Of a stretch of DNA of 64,000 nucleotides, positions 35,483 to 42,658 are shown one piece after another. A program made the position numbers and the translations under genes. The stretch's first letter is position 1; each line of letters starts with the position of its first letter. The stretch spans positions 2,482,501 to 2,546,500 of the forward strand of contig NC_013173.1 in assembly GCF_000023225.1 (NCBI RefSeq). The letters are read 5' to 3'. The DNA is from Desulfomicrobium baculatum DSM 4028. Its GTDB lineage: Bacteria > Desulfobacterota > Desulfovibrionia > Desulfovibrionales > Desulfomicrobiaceae. Under the pieces are notes generated by a model. The model had not been told where the DNA came from. It made no database searches and saw only the letters and a program-made list of their open reading frames with translations.

Positions 35483-35896
35483 CTACGCAGAAAGTTCTTT
35501 TTTCGATTCACTATTATTTTTACGCAAAGACAATTTGCTCTGTATAATATTATTTACAGAAGAAATAAGCTCATTTTGCCTTATTGGCTTTATAATATAA
35601 TCCGCTGCGTGCATCTTGAAACTCATGTCAATTGTTTCCATGGTCGGATATGCCGTCATTATGATCACCTGAGTTTCAACTTCGTTGCGATCAACTTTTT
35701 TTAAGACATCCAATCCACATCCGTCGCTGAGAATAATATCCACAATTATCACGTCATAAATCGTCTCTTTCATTTTAGAAAGAGATTCAAATAAATTTTT
35801 TGACGTGCAGACGTTATTCCCTTTCTCGGCCAGAAATTTACAAAATGTAAATCGAATGGATTCTTCGTCATCAATGACAAGTATGTTTGCGCTCAT
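35483..35896 (-). CDS. Receiver-only response regulator
   Basis: The protein has 137 residues from ATG 35896. The frame is open to 35971, but the product then gains an unrelated hydrophobic head. It is a single CheY-like receiver: acidic pair in ILVIDDEES, phospho-accepting Asp in VIIVDIILSDG, Thr in IIMTAYPTMET, Lys in YIIKPIR. The tail is charged (RKNNSESKKELSA). The N-terminus closely resembles the receiver of the disrupted regulator upstream (both read DDEESIRFT). They may share the kinase encoded at 39080-40855 or be recent paralogues. The gene is notably A+T-rich. Confidence 0.88.
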   Translation of the reverse strand: MSANILVIDDEESIRFTFCKFLAEKGNNVCTSKNLFESLSKMKETIYDVIIVDIILSDGCGLDVLKKVDRNEVETQVIIMTAYPTMETIDMSFKMHAADYIIKPIRQNELISSVNNIIQSKLSLRKNNSESKKELSA

Positions 35897-36010
35897 AGCT
35901 GTTTCAATTAAAATTTCATAAAAATGAATTTTTGAAAAAATTATGCCGAAACATAAAGTCGGGATCAGCATTTAAACCCGCACTGCCAAGAAACCACTGA
36001 ACCGAGTCAA

Positions 36011-36027
36011 TACAACATTCGTGCCAA
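36011..36027 (-). promoter_or_regulatory. Sigma-54-like promoter candidate for the receiver gene
   Basis: On the - strand it reads TTGGCACGAATGTTGTA. The -24 element is a perfect TTGGCACG, with correct spacing to TTGT, where the consensus has TTGC. It lies about 115 bp before the ATG at 35896. Confidence 0.45.
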
Positions 36028-36124
36028 TAAAAAGACAAAAATGGTTGTTTTTACCATTTTAAAATAGTTGAGCTTTTCTATAGAAAATGAATGCGGGCTA
36101 GGATGGGGAAAGAAATAAACGTTG

Positions 36125-36146
36125 CATGCAACAGAATCGTTGCATG
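36125..36146 (-). terminator. Hairpin downstream of the regulator gene
   Basis: CATGCAAC and GTTGCATG pair perfectly around a six-base loop. On the - strand the stem is followed by CAACGTTTATTTC, a weak T-rich tract. It lies 21 bp after the regulator stop codon. The left part is also a 12-bp palindrome (36121-36132). Confidence 0.5.
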
Positions 36147-36166
36147 TGAAAAATGTATCAGAAACG

Positions 36167-37003
36167 CTACAGTTTCACATCGAGGGGCTCACGAACCAGA
36201 CCGTATCTCTTGATCTTGCGATACAGGGTCACCCGGTCTATCCCAAGCAGCCGCGCAGCTTTCGCCTTGTTCCAGTCGGTATTGTTCAGGGCCGCAAGAA
36301 CCGCGCCCGCATCGTCACTCTGAGCCTCGGGACGGGAGCGACGCACGCCTGCCAACTTCATGAAATCCGTGGGCAAATCGTCATACGTGATGACGCTCTT
36401 GTTACAAAGGACAAAGGCATGCTCCATGGTATGCTCAAGCTCGCGCACGTTGCCCGGCCATGAATATTTGAGGAAAGCCTGAAAAACATCGGATGACACG
36501 GATTTGATGTTCTTCTTGAACTTCGCGTTGAACCGTTCACAAAAATGATCGACAAGGAGCGGGATGTCCTCAGTCCGGGCGCGCAAAGGAGGCAGCTTGA
36601 TCTCAACCACCTTGAGCCGGTAATAAAGATCCTCCCGTAGCGTCCCCTGACTGACCTGCTCCAGGAGATTCTTGTTTGTCGCCGCGATGACCCGCACATT
36701 GGCCTTCACGGTCGCGGAGCTTCCAACCCGCTCAAACTCCCGCTCTTCCAGGACGCGCAACAGCTTGAGCTGCACCATCGGCGAGAGGTCGCCAATCTCA
36801 TCAAAAAAGATTGTTCCGCCATTTGCTTTCTGAAAGCGCCCTTCACTGTCCTTGATCGCGCCCGTGAACGCCCCCTTGACGTGACCGAAGAGTTCGCTCT
36901 CAAGCAGGCTCTCGGGCAAGGCCGAGCAGTTCACCTTGACCAGGGGCTTGTCGCTGAGATCTCCGGCCATGTGCAGGTGTAAACCTCCCCAAGTTAGTGC
37001 CAT
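36167..37003 (-). pseudogene. 3' part of an NtrC-type regulator cut by an IS3-family element
   Basis: From 36977 down to 36167 this encodes the C-terminal part of a sigma-54 activator. It starts [20 protein letters not shown], keeps the GAFTGA loop ([10 protein letters not shown]), Walker B ([11 protein letters not shown]), the arginine-finger region and [10 protein letters not shown], and ends with a Fis-type helix-turn-helix ([20 protein letters not shown]). Walker A is missing because it lies on the other side of the insertion. The frame stays open into the IS to an ATG at 37003, which overlaps the transposase stop. A fragment could therefore be translated, but without Walker A it cannot hydrolyse ATP. 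The intact gene would be 570 residues. Confidence 0.9.
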
Positions 37004-37806
37004 CCAAAAGTAGAGACTTCCTTGGGTGAATATTTCATGAGGAACTCTGCCGGGGTCAAATCGCCAAGAGACTCATGGGGCCGCTCCTCGTTGTACTGCC
37101 TCTGCCAATTCTCCGTAATTTCCTTCACTTCCGTGAGTGATTTGAAAAAGTAGAAGTCTAGGACCTCTTCCCTGTAGGTCTTGTTGAACCGCTCAATGTA
37201 CGAATTCTGCGTGGGCTTGCCTGGCTGGATGAACTCCAATGCCACGCCGTTCTTTTCGGCCCAGTCGGCCAGCAGCACGGAAATCAGCTCCGGCCCGTTG
37301 TCCATTCTCAGCTTGGCAGGAAGCCCGCGCCAAGCCACAATCCGATCCAAAACCCGCAATATCCTTGCCGCTGGCAGATTCGTATCCACCTCAATCCCCA
37401 AACACTCACGACTGAAGTCGTCCAGCACGTTGAAAGTCCTAAACCTCTGACCGCTGGCCAGCGCGTCATGCATGAAGTCAATGGACCAGCAGACATTCGC
37501 GCATGGCGGAACCGCCAGTGGTTGCGGGTTTCGCGAGGGCAGGCGCTTCTTGCCTTTGCGCCGGAGATTCATCTTCAAAAGACAATATACCCGGTAGACG
37601 CGTTTATGGTTCCAGCGAAAACCGTGTCTGCGCAATACCGCGAACAGCTTGCCGAAACCGTAACGAGGATACCGGTCGACCAGTCCCAGAAGCGCTTCAA
37701 TGATCGGCGAATCATCTTTCGGTTTGGGCTCATACCGGTACACAGTCCGGCTAAGGCCCAGCGCAGCGCATGCCTGCCGCTCACTGATGCCATGCTCGCT
37801 GTGCAT
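36994..37806 (-). CDS. IS3-family transposase OrfB (DDE integrase domain)
   Basis: The 270-residue frame shown begins at an internal ATG. The natural product is probably an OrfAB fusion made by -1 frameshifting at 37845-37851, which adds ALRPAEKRDLADF in front. The rve integrase core is visible with the catalytic triad: first Asp in WSIDFMHD, second Asp in RMDNGPE, Glu in [15 protein letters not shown]. The C-terminus reads [14 protein letters not shown], typical of the family. The stop codon overlaps an ATG that reads in frame into the disrupted host gene. Confidence 0.95.
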   Translation of the reverse strand: MHSEHGISERQACAALGLSRTVYRYEPKPKDDSPIIEALLGLVDRYPRYGFGKLFAVLRRHGFRWNHKRVYRVYCLLKMNLRRKGKKRLPSRNPQPLAVPPCANVCWSIDFMHDALASGQRFRTFNVLDDFSRECLGIEVDTNLPAARILRVLDRIVAWRGLPAKLRMDNGPELISVLLADWAEKNGVALEFIQPGKPTQNSYIERFNKTYREEVLDFYFFKSLTEVKEITENWQRQYNEERPHESLGDLTPAEFLMKYSPKEVSTFGWH

Positions 37807-37838
37807 GAAATCCGCTAAATCGCGCTTCTCGGCTGGCC

Positions 37839-38105
37839 TCAGAGCTTTTTTGTGATGACATCCTTCAATGCCTCGTTTTCGAGGCTGAGATTGGCGAACA
37901 TGCGCTTGAGCTTGCTGTTCTCTTCTTCAAGCTCCTTGAGCCTGCGGATATCCGAGGCTTCCATGCCGCCAAACTTGGCCTTCCACTGGTAGTAGGTGGC
38001 TTGGCTCACGCCGTGTTCACGACAAATATCAACAACCTTGCGACCGCCATCGGCTTCTTTCAAAATCCGAATGATCTGGCTTTCCGAAAATCGAGACTTC
38101 TTCAT
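37839..38105 (-). CDS. IS3-family transposase OrfA (DNA-binding)
   Basis: The 88-residue protein has an N-terminal helix-turn-helix (FSESQIIRILKEADGGRKVV, CREHGVSQATYYQWKAKFGG) and a leucine-zipper-like coiled coil (LKELEEENSKLKRMFANLSL). It ends at ITKKL. The run A AAA AAG at 37851-37845 sits four codons before the stop in the right phase for programmed -1 frameshifting into orfB. Confidence 0.95.
   Translation of the reverse strand: MKKSRFSESQIIRILKEADGGRKVVDICREHGVSQATYYQWKAKFGGMEASDIRRLKELEEENSKLKRMFANLSLENEALKDVITKKL
37845..37851 (-). other. Slippery heptamer for -1 frameshift (OrfAB)
   Basis: A AAA AAG in the orfA reading phase, just before its TGA. Slippage joins orfA to orfB through KKALRPAEKRDLADF. 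This is the standard expression mode of IS3-family transposase. Confidence 0.85.
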
Positions 38106-38147
38106 CTTGCCCTCCGTGAGGCAATCTTTACCAGAAATCTCTATTTT

Positions 38148-39083
38148 TCAATGGCCCGGTTTTACGGGAAGGCTACACAGGGCCTCGGCGACAAGCTCCT
38201 TGCCCGTGCCGCTTTCACCGGTGATCAGGGCCGTAGTCTGAACGCTGGCCAGCGTTTTTATCAGGGCGTAAACCTTCTGCATCGGCTCGCTCTTGCCGAT
38301 GATGCGGTGAAACTGCCCGTACTCCCTCAGCTTCATTTCCAGATTGGACACATGCGTGTCGTCACGCAGCATCATCACCACACCGGTGGATTGCCCCTGG
38401 GTGTTGAGCAGCGGATAGATCCGCGCGCTGACCACTTTGCGGACTCCATTCGCCGCCCTGCACTCGACGCGATCATCTTCGCGGGGCTGTCCGCTCGTCA
38501 GCGCTTCCGCAAGAATCCTCTCGAACCTGTCGTCGCTCGTTCGCGGCAGCAAACCGACTGGGTTCCCGATGTCGGCCTGGGAAAACCCGCACATTTCGCT
38601 GGCCGCCTCGTTGAATTCGATCAGCACGGACTCGTTGTTCACAGAGAGGATAGCCTCTCTGACGCTTCTGAAGATCGCTTCGAGATTTGAGCGGTATCTC
38701 TCCTTCTCGTCGTTGGCGGCTTTGTAGGACAAGGCCAGGCGGGTGGCGTTCAAGAGCGCCTCCTGCTTGACGGGCTTTGGGATGTAATCGAAAGCCCCCA
38801 GATGAATGGCATCGGTCACGGTCTCGATGCCGGGATCGCCGGTGATCATGATCACCGGACAGGCCAGCCCTCTGGCTTTGATCTCGCGCAGGATGTCAAT
38901 TCCCGTACCGTCTTCGAGGATTATGTCCGCGAACACGACGTCAAAGCCTTCCCCTGAAATTTTGGCCAAGGCGTCACCGCAACTTGAAACGGTCACCACA
39001 GTATGGCCCGCAGCCCGCAAAAATCGTGAAAGCGTGAACCTGATCGACTCTTCGTCATCGAGAATCAGAATTTTGCCGGTCAT
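38148..39083 (-). pseudogene. 5' part of an NtrC-type regulator cut by an IS3-family element
   Basis: Encodes a receiver domain (ILILDDEES, Asp in VVFADIILEDG, Lys in YIPKPVK), a PAS domain (about residues 130-250) and the first part of the AAA+ domain up to Walker A (GESGTGKELVAEAL). Translation then runs into the IS for about ten wrong codons (CSLPVKPGH). The start overlaps the stop of the upstream kinase gene by four bases (ATGA), so kinase and regulator form one operon. The truncated product could still be phosphorylated and compete for the kinase, but it lacks DNA-binding and sigma-54-contacting parts. Confidence 0.92.
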
Positions 39084-40855
39084 TTACATGTTCCTTCATC
39101 TTTTTGATGAACCGGCAAATCAATTATAACGCGGGTAAACTCCCCCTCTTCACTCTCAAACCGCAGATGCCCGCCGTGATCATCGATGATCTTCTGCGTA
39201 ATGCTCAGCCCCAGCCCGGTCCCCTTGCCAAAAGGTTTGGTGGAGAAAAAAGGCTTGGTCAAAAACGAGAGCTTTTCGACCGATATCCCTCCCCCCTGAT
39301 CCAGAAACGCCACCCGTACAAAAGGACAGCCATCGACCAAGACGGATTCGCCGGAGATCGCGAGACATTTGTTCTTATGCCACCCCGGATACTTTTCATT
39401 CAATGCATAGCGCGCATTGCTGATGATGTTTATGAACCCCTGCTGAACCTGCTGCAGATTTGCCGTGACCTTGGGGAGACTTTCAGGGAAGTCGAGAACA
39501 AGCTGAATGCCGTCCTTGCGAATCTGGGCCTGGGTCAGGGCCAGGGTTTCCTCAAGAATAGTCGCGACCTGTGTCGCTCTTTTCTCTTTTCGCCTTTCGT
39601 GCGCGTAGGAAAGGAGGGACTTGACGAGGCGGCCGATGCGCTCGCCCTCTTTGAGGATGCGCACTCCCAGATCACGCTCCATGCTCTCTGCGCCGCATTC
39701 GTTGACCAGTATTTGCCCGTAATTGATGATGCCGTTGACCGGATTGTTTATCTCATGCGCGACGCTCGCAGCCAGTTCCCCGAGTGACAAAAGATGGCAG
39801 GCATACTGCGCATCCTCCTGAATCGCCATTTTTCCCGTGACATCGCACACCAGCAGCAGCACACTGCTCACACTTCCACTTTCCTTGACGGGAAAGGCCC
39901 GTATATCCAAAACAGATTCGCCATGCGTAACGATGCACGATTTTTTTTCTCCGGTATTAAAGCAATCAATGATAACAGATTTTTCATAGAGCACTGAACA
40001 ATTACTCACAAAATCATTGCAATACTTTAAAACACTTTCTGATATATTCGAATTAATTCCAAAATCGTTGACTATGTTCGACCATAAAACCTTCATATCT
40101 GGCGAAACAATAATTACAGTACCACTGATATCACTTAATATCGCGTGAAACTGCTGTAATAATATTTGAAATTTATCTTCACTTTCTACAGTAAAATCTG
40201 TATTTGAATGAAAAATTTCATCCACATCAGAAGAAGAAAAGTTATTTAAGAGTTTTGGATTATACATGCCAGTAATATCTGCCAAAGCAGACATACACAA
40301 ATCAGCACAGCCACTATTTGAAGATTTGATGCTGTCTATTTTGACCCGGAGATCCTGCATGTTCTTCCGCTTGAGCATCAACTCGCAACTCTGCCGCTCT
40401 CCTGTTTTGAAAACAAGATCAAGATGCACCCTGAATTTTTCCATGTCCTGAGAAGCGACACGCTGCCCAAAAGACGAGCCAAGCAGCGCGTCTCTTTCCA
40501 CGCCCAATTGACCGATTGTCCAAGGGTTTGCCTCCCAAACGCGCCCCTGTTCGTCCAGGCAGACCAAGCCATAGGGAGAAAAATCATAAAAATCCGAATA
40601 GATCGCTAATTTCTTTTCCGAGTTGTCCAAAGCCCTGCGCAGTTCTTCGTTCTGTATCAACAACGCGCCCTGCTTGGCTTTGAGTTCATTCAGCACCCGA
40701 ACATCATTGGAATCGTCAAGCCCGTGAAGCCGGTGGGAGAAACACTCCTCCCGGCCCAACGTCCCCCCTCTGTTCAACTCAAAGAGGTGATCTTGCTCCG
40801 CATACCGTTTTGTCATGCCATCACTCTCATTATAATTCTTCTTTATATCAAACAT
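39080..40855 (-). CDS. Cytoplasmic PAS-domain sensor histidine kinase
   Basis: A 591-residue protein is obtained from the ATG at 40855. The frame is open to 40909, but a sigma-54 promoter candidate overlaps that earlier ATG, so translation must start later (40855, or 40816 at MTKRYAEQ). A coiled stretch leads to a PAS domain (FYDFSPYGLVCLDEQGRVWE). A second sensor region contains the PAS-like VIIVSPDMKVLWSN. Then come the H-box SVAHEINNPVNGIINYG and the ATPase (NIISNARYAL, DQGGGIS, GTGLGLSITQKII). There are no membrane helices. Its cognate regulator is the IS-disrupted gene that follows, so signalling through this pair is probably broken in this strain. The central part is A+T-rich. Confidence 0.92.
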   Translation of the reverse strand: MFDIKKNYNESDGMTKRYAEQDHLFELNRGGTLGREECFSHRLHGLDDSNDVRVLNELKAKQGALLIQNEELRRALDNSEKKLAIYSDFYDFSPYGLVCLDEQGRVWEANPWTIGQLGVERDALLGSSFGQRVASQDMEKFRVHLDLVFKTGERQSCELMLKRKNMQDLRVKIDSIKSSNSGCADLCMSALADITGMYNPKLLNNFSSSDVDEIFHSNTDFTVESEDKFQILLQQFHAILSDISGTVIIVSPDMKVLWSNIVNDFGINSNISESVLKYCNDFVSNCSVLYEKSVIIDCFNTGEKKSCIVTHGESVLDIRAFPVKESGSVSSVLLLVCDVTGKMAIQEDAQYACHLLSLGELAASVAHEINNPVNGIINYGQILVNECGAESMERDLGVRILKEGERIGRLVKSLLSYAHERRKEKRATQVATILEETLALTQAQIRKDGIQLVLDFPESLPKVTANLQQVQQGFINIISNARYALNEKYPGWHKNKCLAISGESVLVDGCPFVRVAFLDQGGGISVEKLSFLTKPFFSTKPFGKGTGLGLSITQKIIDDHGGHLRFESEEGEFTRVIIDLPVHQKDEGTCK

Positions 40856-40896
40856 GTAAAAACCAGAGATCGTAACTGTTTCGCAATACGTCGGCA

Positions 40897-40914
40897 TAGC
40901 AACGATCACGCCAA
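40897..40914 (-). promoter_or_regulatory. Sigma-54 promoter candidate for the kinase-regulator operon
   Basis: On the - strand TTGGCGTGATCGTTGCTA has GG (40912-40911) and GC (40900-40899) ten bases apart, with TTGG and TTGCTA cores. It is one of the best matches in the window. It lies inside the open frame of the kinase and so helps fix the start codon. The operon encodes a sigma-54 activator, so autoregulation is plausible. Confidence 0.7.
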
Positions 40915-41160
40915 GACAATCCTGTAAATATTATTTCACAACAATCTGATTATAAAGAAGAAATAAAAAAAATCGCATGAGCTGTCGAAAAAAGATTTTC
41001 ACCTGAATCCGTCACGCGCCCCACAACTGCACTATATGACGGGTCATTTTTAAAAAGCGTGTATCACTCTTTTGAATCATCCATCCAGAAAAATAATCTT
41101 CGTGTCGCCTCCTGAAACTGAAAAAAAAACTTCAATTTTTACAAAATGTTAAAAAAAATC
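40915..41160. other. A/T-rich spacer between the kinase operon and prsR
   Basis: It holds the upstream region of the kinase promoter and the 3' end of the exopolysaccharide transcript. Runs of A on the + strand (41118-41127 and 41151-41158) give T-runs for - strand transcripts just after the prsR stop. I see no clean stem to accompany them. Confidence 0.4.
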
Positions 41161-42531
41161 CTAGTTTTCGATCTCGTGCTTTTTCAAAAGGTCGTACATG
41201 GTCGGCCGGCTGATCCCCAGCGCTTCGGAAGCCTTGACGATGTTGCCTTCGTACTTGGCCAGGGCAGCCAGAACCATCTTCTTTTCGAGCATGGCGCGAG
41301 CTTCCTTCAGGGTTTTATCCGCTAGGCCAAGCCCGTTCAGGGCGAAGGCGCTCTCCCCGAAACCCAACTCCTCGGCCGTGAGCAGGGTCGAGTCCGCGAG
41401 CAACACCGCACGACGCAGCTTGTTTTCAAGCTCGCGAATATTGCCGGGCCAGCCGTAGGTATTGAGGCAGGCCAGGGCGTCCGGCGTGAACCCGGCCAGG
41501 GGCTTACCCAGGTCGCGGGTGATGCGCTCCAGAAAATATTCGGCCAGAATGCGCACGTCATCTTCCCGCTCCCGCAGGGGAGGAAGATGGATATTGACCA
41601 CGCCGATGCGGTAATACAAGTCTTCCCGAAAACGTCCATGGGCGATGGCCGCGGCGATATCGATGTTCGTGGCCGCGATGATGCGCACATTGACGGGAAT
41701 GTCCTTTCTGCCCCCGACACGCTGAATGACCATTTCCTGCAGGAATCTGAGCAGCTTGACCTGCAGGTTGACGGGCAGCTCCCCTATCTCGTCCAGAAAG
41801 AGGGTCCCGTCGCCGGCATACTCGACCTTGCCCCTGACCATGGAGGCGGCCCCGGTGAAAGCCCCTTTTTCATGCCCGAACAGCTCGGATTCGATCAGGT
41901 TCTCCGGGATTGCTCCGCAGTTGATACAGATCATGGGACCGTGCTTGCGCAGGCTCTTGGAATGGATGGCCCTGGCCACCAGTTCCTTGCCCGTGCCGCT
42001 CTCACCGGAAATGAGGATCGGCACGTCCGAAGCCGCGACCTTGTCGATGAGGCCGAGCACCCCGCGCATGGCCGCGCACGAACCCACAATTCCGCAGTTG
42101 TCCTTGACCTCGCTCGCGGCTTCGTCCTGCTGAACCACACTCTCCCGCTCGATGGCATGCAAATGGAAAGCGCGGCGGATGATGACCCGCAGCTCGTCCA
42201 GGTCGATGGGCTTGCGGAAAAAATCGAAAGCCCCCAGCTTGATTGCCTGCAAGGCGTTTTCACGCTCATCGTTGCCGGTGACGACAATAATCTTGGCTGA
42301 GGGCTCAAGCTTGAGCATCTCCACCAGCCCCCGAAACCCCTCCTCCGAAGACTCCACGTGCGGAGGCAGGCCCAGGTCCAGGGTTACGACGCCGGGGTGA
42401 AGCTTGCGAAAGACAGCGAGCGCCTCGTCGACATTGGCAGCCAGGTGGAGCGTGTAGGATTCCGAAGTCAGACCCCATTTGAGCTGGGTCAGGACGTCCT
42501 CGTTATCGTCAACGATTAGCAGATGTTCCAA
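41161..42531 (-). CDS. prsR: Sigma-54-dependent response regulator PrsR (exosortase system)
   Basis: The protein has 456 residues. The receiver has LLIVDDNED, Asp in VVTLDLGLPPH, and Lys in FFRKPIDLDE. The AAA+ domain has GESGTGKELVARAIH, GHEKGAFTGAAS, TLFLDEIGELP and WPGNIRELENKL. A Fis-type helix-turn-helix ends the protein (NIVKASEALGISRPTMYDLL). The family is the regulator that pairs with PrsK in exosortase/PEP-CTERM gene systems and is thought to activate sigma-54 promoters of exported-protein or polysaccharide genes. It follows the PrsK gene by 127 bp and is the last gene of the locus. Confidence 0.92.
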   Translation of the reverse strand: MEHLLIVDDNEDVLTQLKWGLTSESYTLHLAANVDEALAVFRKLHPGVVTLDLGLPPHVESSEEGFRGLVEMLKLEPSAKIIVVTGNDERENALQAIKLGAFDFFRKPIDLDELRVIIRRAFHLHAIERESVVQQDEAASEVKDNCGIVGSCAAMRGVLGLIDKVAASDVPILISGESGTGKELVARAIHSKSLRKHGPMICINCGAIPENLIESELFGHEKGAFTGAASMVRGKVEYAGDGTLFLDEIGELPVNLQVKLLRFLQEMVIQRVGGRKDIPVNVRIIAATNIDIAAAIAHGRFREDLYYRIGVVNIHLPPLREREDDVRILAEYFLERITRDLGKPLAGFTPDALACLNTYGWPGNIRELENKLRRAVLLADSTLLTAEELGFGESAFALNGLGLADKTLKEARAMLEKKMVLAALAKYEGNIVKASEALGISRPTMYDLLKKHEIEN

Positions 42532-42658
42532 TTATGTCTCCACTCACTGTGAATTTTTCGGCCGCAAAACATGTCATGCTGCGGCAGAAAAAAAGATGTT
42601 TATGAAAAAAATAGCACAGCCAGCCAGGGAACGTCCACACTTCCTGGCCCGAAAATGC

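Larger units (their letters stand above)
36978..38177 (-). mobile_element. IS3-family insertion sequence (IS407-group-like), 1200 bp, with CAGG target duplication
   Basis: Ends are TGTAAACCTCCCC at 36978 and, inverted, TGTAGCCTTCCCG at 38177, imperfect terminal repeats of roughly 25-40 bp. The element is flanked by CAGG at 36974-36977 and again at 38178-38181. A 4-bp duplication is usual for the IS407 group. It contains orfA and orfB in the expected -1 arrangement, both uninterrupted, so it is probably active and recently inserted. Removing 36978-38177 and one CAGG fuses the flanking regulator codons in frame (VAEALHMAGDL). Confidence 0.93.
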
